Below are positions 21,573-33,100 of a DNA stretch of 64,000 bases, piece by piece (the stretch's first letter is position 1; every line of letters starts with the position of its first letter). This stretch comes from Hirsutella rhossiliensis. Taxonomy: Eukaryota > Ascomycota > Sordariomycetes > Hypocreales > Ophiocordycipitaceae. A model generated the notes under the pieces. It had not been told where the DNA came from. It did not search any database and was given only the letters and a program-made list of their open reading frames with translations. The DNA is taken from the NCBI RefSeq assembly GCF_020360975.1, contig NW_025408677.1, forward strand, positions 620,001 to 684,000. The letters run 5' to 3'. The position numbers and the translations under genes were made by a program.

Positions 21573-22700
21573 ACAATGAGCTCAGCTCTAGATCTTGATG
21601 GCTCTTCCAAGGGCACCGTGCTCAACGGCCCTTGCGACTGGAAACAATGGATTTCTATCATCAAGAAATTCGCCACGTCCCACAGTCTTTGGGACTTTCT
21701 GGACCCTGCCGTCAAGGAGGGTAAGCCGGTTCTTCAGCAGCCAGTTGAACCAACATTCCGACAAATCAACCACGAAGCATCTGATCTCGTGGATCTGACC
21801 TCGGAGGAATTTCGCCGTCTCGAATTCCTCCACACCCAATACCGCTCGAAGCTTCAAGGGTATAGGGATCAAGTGAAGGCACTCGCCAGCCTTCAACAAC
21901 ACATCGTCAAGACCATCGGCAACTACTACAGCACCATTGCCGAGGAACACGACGTTGCAAAGCAACTTGCCTTGCTTCAGGCTCGTGTGGCCCCAACCGA
22001 CTGGGCACTCGAGAGGAAGTTGTTCAGCGTTATCGTTCCACCCTTCAGTCGCCAAACAGGACCAAGATCGAAGCTTGGGTCACCCAATGGCAGAAAGTCC
22101 TCACTGAGGCAAAGCAATTAGGGCTTCCTGATGTCCAGGACCTTCGCCCTACCCAAGATTTCCTACAGGCTGTTTCGTCCATCAACGCCCCATTCACAGA
22201 CTATTGGGTCAACAAAATGGAAGACGAGGCCGTATTCGGCAAGCCTGATTGGAAGACGGACTTCCCGGACGGCATTAAGATCAGTGAGATCTTTGAACGA
22301 GCTCACCGAATCAAGGCCGCCAACAACAGCAAAGGATCATTCGGAGCTGCCTTCCAAGGCAAGGAGAGAAATCGGAGAGGAAAGAGGACAAGCCTAAGTG
22401 GTCTTCAAGCAAGAACGCTGATGGTGTTCCTATGTGTGTCTGCGGAGAATATCACCGCTTCGTAGATTGCTTCTATCTCATCAAATCAGCTCGGCCTGAT
22501 GGCTGGACTCCTGATCAGAAGGTTGAGAAGAAGATCAAGGAAATCCTCGACTCCAATCCATGGGCAAAGAAGATGACGGAGAAAGCACAAGACTTCAAGA
22601 AGAAGGAAATGGAGAAATCGTCCGACTCCTCCGTTAAAGGCACAGCGTTTGCCGGTCTTCTACCAGCTCCTGACAACACACCGCCTCCTCAACACCTCCA
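21573..22700 (+). pseudogene. gag region of the young Copia (frameshifted)
   Basis: The reading starts at MSSALDLDGSSKGTVLNG with a capsid-like region (WKQWISIIKKFATSHSLWDF) and continues in shifted frames through GKPDWKTDFPDGIKISEIFE (about 22235). It ends with a CX1CX3HX4C knuckle, CVCGEYHRFVDC (about 22435), of the form found in fungal Copia gag. Frame changes near 22080, 22210 and 22400 break it, but hardly any RIP-type stop codons occur. Gag forms the virus-like particle and packages element RNA. Confidence 0.8.
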
Positions 22701-22737
22701 TCAACCAGTTTCTCGACGGGAAAGGCAGTCTACCCGC

Positions 22738-25256
22738 TGTATGACTCCTTTATCCTTGATTCCGGATCAGACACACACATTTGCAACAACCGATCCCGTT
22801 TTCTTGACTACACCGCCCTTGCAGAGCCAAAAGAGCTCTTTGCAGGCGATAGTCAACTTCAGATCCTTGGCTACGGCACAGTCCGTATGAAGCTTGAAGA
22901 AGGAGGACTTTTCAGCTCAACGAAGTTGCCTTCGTGCCAAAATTCCACACCAACATCGCATCCCTCGACCGCTTTCTTGCGAAGGGATACAACTGGAATC
23001 CACTATCTGGACGCGTCTCTAAAGACGATCAGATTATATTTCATACGAAACGCCGCTTTCGTCAACCGGTCATCGAGTTCAACCCGATTAAGGAGGACTC
23101 TCACGCCTCCAACTTCACATCTTCATCTGCACCTCGCGCAGTGAAAACAGCAGATGCTACGCTTTGGCATAAGCGCCTAGGCCACTTGAACGCTCAAGCC
23201 CTAGAGCGTCTTGTTGAGAACACGACGGGTTCGAAGATCAAAGGCCCAGTTACCATCGATTGCACCGCGTGTTCCCTTGGGAAGGGAAAGAAGGTCGTCT
23301 CTCGCCGAACCCCTCAAAACCGAGCCCCAGACCATTCTGGAGAATCTACGTTGATATCTTCAGTATGAACACCTCATTCAACGGCAAGGAAGCTGTTCTT
23401 CTTATCAAAGATGAATTTACAAGCATGATCTTCATCTACCTTCTGAATGACGCGACACAAGGGTCCGTTATGACTGCTTTGAGAAACCATGAGGCAATGA
23501 TTCAACGCCAATGGAATCTCAATATTTGCATTATCCACCGTGATAACGATCGTTCTCTTCAGAGTGCGTATGAGAGCTGGATCGAGGAAAGGGATTCAAG
23601 ATGAACCTTCTGCCCCTTACACTCCCGCTCAAAACGGCTCTGCAGAGCGATCTGGGGGGGTAATATCTGCCCAGGCCAGAACAATGGGAATTGATGCCAA
23701 TTTACCATCTGATCTTTGGCCAGAGACTTGGAAAGCAGCAGTGTTTTTGCACAACAGATCGCCCATGCAGAACCACAGCTTCCGAACGCCTTTCCAGCTG
23801 CTTCATCAGTGGCTGCGAGACAACAACAGAGACATAGGCTACCAGCAAGACCAGCCTGACATCACGTTTCTCAAGGCATACGGCTGCAGAGCCTATCCTT
23901 GACACCCCAGGCCCTTCAGAACAGACAGAAGAAGGACCTAAAGACCGACCCTCACACAGAAATCGGTTATCTCGTTGGATATGATTCCACGAACATTTTC
24001 AGGATCTGGATTCCGTCCACATCAGAAGTCCGAAGGGTCCGAGATGTGACCTTCAATGAAAGCATCTTCTATGACGGAAATGATCAGCCACCAGAACCTA
24101 TCCCACAGCGCGTGGAAGTACAGCTTCCAGCCCACATCGAGGACGAGTCGGATTACGAGGAAATCCCCACTCAAATCGATGAACCTGAACCTGACCCCGT
24201 TGAGCAATCTCCCTCAACCTCAGACCAAGGAGACGCCACCACGATTGTGGTACAACCCGAACCATCTGATCATGAGGACTCGGATGATCAGGATGAGTTT
24301 CATGACATTCAGCACCCATATCCGACACCGGACCCCGGTCCGAGTGACTCTCAGCCACGGCGCTCAGCCCGCACTCCAAAGCCTCGCAAGCTCAGTGCTT
24401 TTCGACCAACACTAAGGGTCAATTCCACAGCTCTTTCTTTCTCGGCAGAGAAGAAAAACTTCACAGACGACACCTTCCTCCCGAACCTACGACGTATAAG
24501 GAACTTCGCACCCACAGATTTGGTCCTCAGTTCAGAGAAGGAGCCCACGCCGAGTGGAAAGCACTCCAACAGAGAGGAACCTTCAGAGCGGTCCCCAGAG
24601 ACCAGGTCACGGGCAAGCTTTGCCACTTACCTGGGTCTTTAAGTATAAGTTCGACAAGCATGGCTTTCTTACAAAGTTCAAAGCCCGTCTTTGTGTTCGA
24701 GGAGATCTTCAACAGCTAGGTGACAAGGACACCTATGCAGCAACCCTTGCAGGACGTTCTTTCCGGATTCTCATGGCCATCACCGCCAAATTCGACCTTG
24801 AGACCCGACAGCTCGACGCAGTTAATGCCTTCACAAACGCCCTCTTAGAAGACGAGGAGGAGGTCTATGTAGCCTTCCCAGACGGATACTACAGACAGGG
24901 ATGGGCTCTTCGCCTCATGCGAGCCCTCTATGGCCTCCGACGGTCCCCTCTTCTTTGGCAGAAGGAACTCACTGCTGCATTCAGAGAGCTTGGTCTTACA
25001 CAGTGTCCCGACGAACCCTGCATCTTCCAGAACGACTGGCTCACTGTTTTCTTCTTCGTTGACGATATTGTTTTCCTCTATCGCAAGGAAAACGAGGACG
25101 CAGCTGATGAGATGGTTGCAGCCCTCAAGAGGAAGTACGCGATGACAGACCAAGGGGAATTACAATGGTTCCTTGGTATCAGACTCTACGTTGCTAGGGA
25201 TCTAGTTTCTTTCTTCAGTTTGCACTGCCCACTAGCCAGCACAACCTGGGGGGGTA
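22738..25256 (+). pseudogene. pol region of the young Copia: protease, integrase, RT; RNase H absent
   Basis: The protease active site FILDSGSDTHICN is near 22750. The integrase zinc domain WHKRLGHLNAQ...CTAC is near 23165-23270, with catalytic parts YVDIF, HRDND and AERSGG. The RT has WVFKYKFDKHGF, LDAVNAFTNALLEDEEE, ALYGLRRSPLLWQKEL and FFVDDIVFL (about 25050), ending GELQWFLGIRLYVARDLVS. The sequence then runs straight into a short stretch and the polypurine tract, so the usual RNase H domain (DASFADN, ADxLTK) is missing. Several single-base frame changes occur (for example near 22930, 23350, 23600, 23900 and 24630) without RIP stops. Confidence 0.88.
25244..25256 (+). promoter_or_regulatory. 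Polypurine tract of the young Copia
   Basis: CCTGGGGGGGTA immediately precedes the 3' LTR, where plus-strand DNA synthesis is primed. Confidence 0.75.
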
Positions 25257-25526
25257 TGTCACACATAGGATATCAGCCTCCAACAGTCTGACCCCCTATT
25301 CGCACAGTCCGTTTCCACATTTCCCACAGAAACTTCTAGGAGGCATCATCAACGCATCAGTGGCTTCCAGATGATCTGATCAGATGCTTCCATTCACTAC
25401 CATTCCCTTCCATTCTCATATTCAGGCAGTCTATAAAGATCTCGCCTCTTTCCCACCTTAGATAGCAGAATCAAGAGTCTTCCAGTCCCTGATCTTTATG
25501 CCCACTTGCTCATCCTCCGTGCGATA
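25257..25526 (+). repeat. 3' LTR of the young Copia
   Basis: Matches the 5' LTR throughout except for one missing C in TTTCCC(C)ACAG. Followed by the target duplication ATAGC. Confidence 0.93.
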
Positions 25527-26770
25527 ATAGCGCTCTAGTAGATACCGAAGGCAGACTTTAGAGAGTTCGTCTCCTCTTAGGAGCTTATCTTAAATTACGG
25601 TATACCTCGCGCTACCTCGCCCTCTACTACCTCGTAGTATCGCCTCCTTCTACTGCCTTTACTAGCTAGCCTCGACTTCTACCGCCTCGTAGCCCCGACC
25701 TCTGCTACCGCTTAACGGCCCTAACTTCTTCTGCCGCCTCGCGGCTCGACTTCTTCTCGCCCTTCCCGGCACGCCTCGCGCTGCCTCGCACCCTCTACCG
25801 CCTTACTAGCTAGCCTCGCCTTCTACCGCCTTACGGCCCTAACTCCTTTAGCCGCTAGCGGCTACGACTTTATTTAGACTAGTAGGCGGTAGGGAGCCCC
25901 GAGGAGCTATATAAGCCTAGAGCTTAAGGCCTAACCTAGGTGCCCCCCGGAGCTATATACTAATTAATAACACCTCTACCTACTTACTATAAGGAGTAGG
26001 TATAAGGACTTCGCCGACTACTATAACCACGAAAGTAGCCTAGATCGAATGCTCCTATAAGAGTAGATAATCGCTATTAGGGCGAACCCCCGACTAATAT
26101 ACCTATACTCTCTACTTCCTTTTCTTCTTTTTCTTTCTACCTATAGGCCTTTAAGAGGGCTTATGGCCGGCCTATAACTTCGTGGGCTTTCTTAGTTACC
26201 TAGCCTCGGCTAAAGACTAACTACTATTATAGCTTTGCTACTATGCCTAGAACCCGCTAATAGGGGAAGGGCCCTAAATTTCCGACCGGCCTTAGAGCCT
26301 TAGAATTACTAGATAGAGTAGTTAGGTGCTATATATAGTCCTTAGTCTAGGTACTCGGGATATTCTATATATCTAGTCTTCTCTAGCTTAGTATATCTTT
26401 TGCCCTTATAGGGATATCTTAGACGGTAATTAATACTACTACTACTACTAGTAGATACTCTCCCTATCGCTATTAGGAATTCGCTAGCCTCGATCCGGCT
26501 AAGGGCGGCGATAGCCCCTAACCCGCGGACTAGGCGCGACTATCGCCCTAGGAATAAGAGCCAATAACTCCTACGAATACCCTAGGAGCTAGAGAATTAC
26601 TCCTCTAGTAGGCCCTACTAAGGGCCTTACTAAATTATAGGTGCAAAGATACGTATAGTAACCTAACGACTCTCTATCGGCTCTACGAGTAGCGATAGCG
26701 CCGACGCTAACACCGACCAGCGAAATATTATAATAGGAGACATAGTAGATAAAACCGAGACCGACGAACC
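25527..26770. other. RIPped, pyrimidine-rich degenerate repeats and unresolved sequence
   Basis: From about 25590 to 25870 the plus strand repeats CCTCG(C/A)CTTCTACCGCC and GCCTTACTAGCTAGCCTCG in imperfect tandem fashion. Later parts have a pyrimidine tract (about 26100-26145) and an ACT triplet run (about 26430-26450). No protein signature can be read. Stops are dense, as in the surrounding RIPped DNA. Confidence 0.45.
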
Positions 26771-27006
26771 TATTATATAGGGTATATTAGCCTCTAATAG
26801 TCTAATCCCTATATTTATATAGTTAGCCTATAACTTATATTATCTTCGTTAGCTACGCTACCGTTCCCTATAGAACCTTCTATTAGTTTCTAGTTATTTA
26901 TTTATCTTATCTATAAAGATCGTACTATTCTTTTACTCTAGATAGTAGAATTAAGAGTCTTTTAGTCCCTAATCTTTATACTTACTTACTTATCCTCCGT
27001 GCGATA
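26771..27006 (+). mobile_element. Solo LTR of the young Copia family, RIPped
   Basis: It starts TATTATATAGGGTATATTAGCC, corresponding to the young LTR's TGTCACACATAGGATATCAGCC, and ends CCGTGCGATA. Differences are mostly C-to-T or G-to-A. A perfect 5-bp duplication GAACC flanks it (26766-26770 and 27007-27011). The same family was thus active before RIP and again after it. Confidence 0.9.
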
Positions 27007-27011
27007 GAACC

Positions 27012-29700
27012 GAACCACCTACCTAAGGCTAAAGGCCTAGCCGTAATAGTTGCCTACGCGGTAGAGAAACTTTTCGCTAGCTAGAGGGAAGTATATAGGC
27101 AAAGCTAGCCGTCTTCCGCGCATTCTATATAACTTTCGACTAAACGGCTACCTAGTTTACCTTAGGCGATATACTTAGCTTCGCTAAGGACTTCTCGCGC
27201 GACTTTATTACGGTACCGGCAACTAATATCGAGGGAGAGCCGCCTTAGTATATAGAGGAAGATACTATCTCTTATCGTAAGGCATAGGGTGCCGGCTATC
27301 TAGTTTACGCTAAACCCGAACGATATTACGAACTTAGTAAAGTTATAGCTAGCGGCGCACTGTGCCCGCGACCCCGATAAGGCCGAGGCCTTTCTTAGAG
27401 ACCTAGGGACCGCGTATAATTAGACGCGGCTAGCTATATCGGACCTAATAAGCTCGGCTATCTTCTTCTACTAGGAGATAACGCTCTTCTTCGAGCACTA
27501 TATTAACGTCGGGGAGGAGTCGGTGTTCGGGCACGTTAGCGCGTACTACGGCGCGGTAGAGACTAACGAGCGAAGCGCCCTTTATATCCACGGGCTCCTC
27601 TAGCTTAAAGGCAACGCGGGTCTCGGCGAGGCGCTAGCTAGCCCTAATACGGAGGAGTAGGCGGCGTACCGGGAGCATATTATCCGCTATATAGATAGCG
27701 TCTTCTCCGAGGTAAAGCGGCCGCCTTAAGACGAAACCCCCCCCCTAAGCCCTTATCCGGGGTAGACGGAGGGGCTATAGCTAAACCGAGCCTATAGGAG
27801 CTAGATATAGAAGGTTACTACGCTATATAGGCGGAGCGGTCGGCTACGGCGGATATATCGTCGCGGCTTAATAACGTCGTAGGCTTTATAGATACCTTCG
27901 ATAAGGAGGCTAATTTCTACGCGGGCGCGATATAGATCTATATATATAGCGCGACCTATATAAAATACTCGCTCGGCGTAAGGGCGTAGAAGGGGGACCT
28001 CTATCGGTTTAAGGCGCCGTAGAGGCTAGTAGAGAGGACGGCGCTAATAGTAGACGGGTACTTAAGATCCGGCGGACGTATAGTATAGTAAACCGGTAGA
28101 ATAGGGCGATAGTAGTAGGGCTATAGCATAACTATAATATCTCGTTTATTGCGACGTAGCGTAAGACTATAGCCCTAATCTACTATATTATAAACTATAC
28201 GATAAAGGTCGAGGACCTAGTATAAAAGAGGGTAGCCGCCGCGGCTAAGTTCCTTCTTATACTAGAGCCGATAGGAGAAGGCAATAGAAGTAGCGCCGAC
28301 GGTAGCGCCGACGGCGACGTAGACGTAGGCACGGCGGCAAGGATACGCGTGCGGCTTAGCCCGTCGAACTCGTTTATCGCCGCCGGTAGGGAGCTAGCAG
28401 GGCATCTAACGCTTAACGAGAAGCGCGGTAGGGCGACGGGGCAGGCAACGGGGCAGGCGAGGGCGGCTAGCTTTACTTATTTATCGGCGGTAAGGGCGGC
28501 ACTAGTAAGTCGCGCGTTATCGAGGCGCTCGTCGAGCTACTCGCCTAAAGGGACCTATCGAGCTAGCTACTAGTTACGGCGACGTCGGGGATAGCGGCGG
28601 CGCGGATTAACGGCATTATACTATACTCGGCCTACGGCCTCGCGATAGGCTAGGGCAGCTAAGCGGGAAGGGCGACGAGGGAGGTAAACGGGATACGGCT
28701 ACTAGGCTAGGGGGAGCGCTTTATCGACGGCCGGTCGCGGATAGACTAGTAGGAGAAGGAGGTACTAGTAATCGACGAGGTTAGTATACTTAGGGCGCGG
28801 ACGCTATACGCCGCTAACGAGCAGCTCTCCTAGCTATAGGGGTCGACTTAAGACTTCGGCGGGATCCTAGTAGTAATCTTCTACGGCGACTTCTATTAGT
28901 TCCGGCTAGTATAGGAGCGGTCGATCTTACTATTAAGCGCGGCGGTACCATAGGACGAGGATAGGGCGTTCGCGGCCGAGTAGTAGCGGTAGCACGATAA
29001 GGCGCACGCGCTATAGCGGCGGTTTACGACGGTCGTTATACTAAATAAGTAAATATAGGCCGCCGGTAACCTAGAGCGACGGCGGCTACTTAGGCGGATC
29101 CGCTAAGGGGAGTAGGACCGGTCGGACCTAGAGCTATTTAACTTAAGGTACTACTAGCCGGGTAGGCGGATTCTATAAGAGACGGGCCTAACGGTAGTAA
29201 CGCCGCTTAACCGGAACTACTAGAACCTTAACCTTAAGGCGTCGCTCGCGTTTCGGGCGCGGTAGTAGATAGCGGCGCGCGTCTTCCTCTCTAAGTATAA
29301 GTAGAAGGAGGGCATGCCGACTAAGGAGGCGGCGCTAATACTAGGCTACGGCAATAATAGCGCGACCCTAGTACCGGCGGTCTTTATCTTTATACCGGGC
29401 ATACTAGTCGTCGTAAACTAGAACACGTACTAGGGGCTAAAGCTAGTAAACGGGGCCGGGTATATAGCGGTAGAGGTTATCCCCGACCGGGCCTTCCTTA
29501 GCTACTAGGTATTAGTAGAGCTAACGATATACTTCGGGCCGCTAGCGGGTATTATACTAGCCTCGAAGACGACTAAGGACTTTAACTTTATTAGGATGCC
29601 TACTAGGACGATCCTACTAACGCCTATTAGCGTTAAGATCGACGCGTAGCGGCCTTTACCTATACTAACTATAAGGTATAGGGCCGAACGCTAGAGCGCG
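27012..29700 (+). pseudogene. Helitron Rep/helicase, RIPped
   Basis: The Rep-like part (about 27380-27640) reads DKAEAFLRDLGTAYN, FFEHYINVGEESVFGHVSAY and YGAVETNERSALYIHGLL, where the HxH of the HUH motif has become YIH. Next come LVERTALIVDGYL and YNISFIATQRKTIALIYYI (about 28040-28200), as in fungal Helitrons. A PIF1-type helicase follows: Walker A GGKGGTSKS (G changed to S) near 28483, Walker B LVIDEVSIL near 28770, and IIPDR/FGPLAG-type C-terminal motifs to about 29600. TGG-to-TAG stops are frequent. The last helicase motif and the Helitron 3' hairpin are not visible before the Gypsy LTR at 29901. The 5' end was not found either; 29701-29900 shows no gene. Confidence 0.8.
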
Positions 29701-29900
29701 TAGCGCTATAGCTTAATATAACGTGCGGTATAGTCTAAGTAGTTCCGAAATCGATAAGCTTCTTATCTCGGTAATTATCTTTCTTTATATTATATATAAA
29801 TACCCCGATTAAGTATAAAGAATATAGATCTTATACGTTATACGGTAAGCTTTTAATATTAACCCTAAAGCTTATACTTATAAGATCTTTAATAATAGTA

Positions 29901-30088
29901 TATATAAGAGTCTTTGACTATTGTGGGTGATAGGCTTAGGCCGCGGCCTAAGCCGTGTAGTTACGTGCGGAGGGCCGGATCCCGTAAGTATAGGGGCGGG
30001 CCAGCCGCGTATAGAAGAGCTCTGCATAGCTTGTTAACATCATCCTACGGACGGCACCTACGCGCACGCCTCTGCCTACTCCGTGATA
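29901..30088 (+). repeat. 5' LTR of the RIPped Gypsy
   Basis: Contains TATATAAGAG near its start and a perfect 22-bp palindrome (29933-29954, half-site GGCTTAGGCCG). Ends CTACTCCGTGATA, probably from ...TGACA. Confidence 0.85.
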
Positions 30089-30129
30089 GTATAAGCTATT
30101 AATTAATAGATCTAATAGATATCTCTCCG

Positions 30130-33100
30130 GAGAGGGCGCCTCCCCCTCGAGGAAGCAGGCGGATAGGAAGTATTATAGCTATCCTAGAAGCGATTAGAAG
30201 CGCGACGGCTAGTAAGAAGGACGAGGTTCTCGCTATACTAGGGGAGCCGTCTACGAGACCGGCTTTAACCCCTACGGCCTCCGCAACGCCGGTTGCGGCG
30301 GCGACACTACCGACGAGGAAGCCGCTCCCTTAGCCGACTTAGGACGGCAAGCCGGAGTCCTTTTACTTCTTCCTTAGCCGGCTATAGACGAAGTTTATAA
30401 CCGACGAGAAATAGGGCCTAAATGGCTATCGCGATATAGCGTGGTATTCGCTCCTCTATACGCTGCCGGAGCCCTAGATACGGCGGATCTCCGGATTCTA
30501 GGATATGGGCGGCCCTAGGGGCAGACGCGACCTATAAGACTTCTTCTAACACCTTATATATGCGTTCGGCAACGTGCAGGAGCGGGAGAAGGCGTAAGAT
30601 AGGCTGCGGACCCTTAAGTAGAGAGACGGATAAACCTTTAGCGAATTCCTTCCCGATTTCGAAGAGACGCTCTTATAGGCAGCGGGGACTATAGTATAGG
30701 AAGATAGCGCGAAGCTTATATAGCTACGGAATTCGATCACGCCGGCCCTATAGGAGCTGCTTATCCCCGTAATTATGCCTACTAACTACGGCGAGTACGT
30801 AAGCCGGTTAATAAAGGTAGCTTAGGGCTACGAGCAGACGCCGCGTTTCTAGAAGCTCCGTAAGCGCACGCCGTATAGCGGCGACGGGATCACCGCCCCT
30901 CCGTAAGATAAACAACCGGCTATCGACACGGACGGGGACACCCTAATATCGGCTACCCGCACGGACCGGGCTAGACGCGGCAAGAAGACGCCGTCGACTA
31001 CCCCCTACACCGCCCCGCACTCTAAGTAGCGGGCGAAGTAGGTAACGAGCGAGGAAATCGGGAAGAGGAAGGCTAACGGCCGCTACCTACGTTGCGGAGC
31101 ATCTACGCACTTTATATTAAAATGCCCCTTCCTTTTAGCTAAGCGGCCTATAGCGGTTCGAGTAGCGAAGATAGAACCGCTCCTCGCCTTAGACGATAAG
31201 GAGGACTCCGCCCCCCTAGGCCCGGAGGAAAAAGAGTAGCTCCGGAGTAAAGACGGGCTCCGGAGCCCTAATTACTAGCACTAGCAAAGGAGAAGGAAGA
31301 ATTATCCGCCTATATAGAAGAGGAGCCTACTTTAATATAGGTTATAATTAATAACTCCTTACCCGTTGCCGCCCTTATAGACGAGGGCTGCTAGTGCTAC
31401 GCCGTAGTTAACGAGGCGCTTACGCGAGAGATATAAGTGCCGGTAGAAAAGATCGCCCTAAGGCGAGTAAAGGGCGCCTTAGGCGCGATAGAGGGTACGG
31501 TAATTAGGGGTATTACGTGGCTAGCTATAGAGGTCGACGGTTGCTATAAGCTTATCGTGGCCTATATAATCCCCTAACTAGAGTTTCCCCTAATCCTCGG
31601 GAAACCCTAGTTATTATATATAGAGTTATACTCGGTTCTATACCGGAGGAAGCTATGGTTTAGGCCTACGCAACGGTGGGTCCGCTACGACGACGGTTCC
31701 GTAGGCGTAGGACCAGGCGTGCGAGCTTTATACTCGGCATAAGAAGTCCTTGCCTCTATCTTCGTAGGAACCGTGCGACGGGTAGAGCGGGGGCAAGGCC
31801 GGGCAGCGGCTAACGCAGCGGTCTACGCAGTTAGCCTAGCGGACATCGATAAGGCCCTCCGGACGAAGAAGCCGAAGTCGCCCTCTAAGCTACGGTAATA
31901 GATACCGGAGCGCTTTTACGACCTCCTACCGCTATTCGAGTCCTAGGAAGTAGATAAGCTTAACCCGCATAAGCCGGGGGTAGACCATAGGATCGTACTC
32001 CGCACCGATAAGAAGGGGCAGGAACTACCCGTACCGTTCGGACCGCTATATAGTATATTATACGCGGAGCTGCTAGTGCTAAAGAAGACGCTAAGGGACC
32101 TCCTAGATAAGGGTTTTATTTAAGTAAGCAGCTCCGAAGTAGGAGCGCCGGTCCTATTCGTGCGTAAACTAAGGGGCGGGATACGGTTCTATTACGACTA
32201 TAGGGCCCTAAACGTAATTACGAGGCTAGACCGCTACCCCTTGCCCTTAATCTCGGATACGCTCTATAACCTTTCGAAGGCGAAGTAGTTTACGAAGCTA
32301 GATATAAAATAGGCGTTCTATAAGGTGCGGATCTCGGAGGGTAACGAGTAGAAGACGGCGTTCCGTATACGCTATAGCTTATTCGAGTAGCTTATAACGC
32401 CCTTCGGCCTCTTAGGAGCGCCCGCTACCTTCTAGCGTTATATTAACAATATACTTCGGGACTTCCTCGACGAGTTCGCCTCTATATACGTAGATAATAT
32501 CCTTATCTATACGAGCGGCTCCTACGAGGACTATATACGGAAAGTGCGGAGGGTCTTAAAGCGCCTCTAACTTTATAGGCTCTACCTTAACCCGGATAAG
32601 TGCGAATTCGGGGTTAAGAGGGTTAAGTACCTAGGCTTTATTATCTACGTAGGCGTAGGTATATAGGCGGACCCCGCAAAGATCTAGGCGATTCGGGACT
32701 AGGCTGCCCTAACTACGTAGATAGGCGTACGGAGCTTCCTTAGGTTCGCGAACTATTATAGGATGTTTATTAGGGGCTTCTCCGTATTATAATGCCCCTA
32801 AACGAGATTACCGGGAAGCGGACCGCCTTTCGCTAGGGGCCCGTATAGGAAGGAGCGTTCCGCACGCTTAAGGACCTATTCTCTTAAGCCCCGGTGCTGC
32901 TCTAGTAGGACTTCGACCGGTCTATATTAGTTAAAGCGGACTATAGCGGCTAGGCACTCGGAGGAACGCTCTCCTAGGAGGTAGACGGGCGGAAGCAACC
33001 GGTGGCGTTCTACTCCCGTAAGCTAACCCTAGCGGAGCGGAATTACGCTATTTACGATAAGGAGATGCTAGCGATTATTAGCTGCCTCGAGTAATAGTAA

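Larger units (their letters stand above)
21233..25526 (+). mobile_element. Young Copia element, complete ends, no RIP, internally deleted
   Basis: A 4294-bp element with nearly identical LTRs (21233-21503, 271 bp, and 25257-25526, 270 bp; the difference I see is one C in a homopolymer). It is flanked by a perfect 5-bp duplication ATAGC (21228-21232 and 25527-25531). It sits in RIPped sequence but is itself free of the RIP signature. The order gag-protease-integrase-RT identifies it as Copia. RNase H is missing. Confidence 0.95.
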
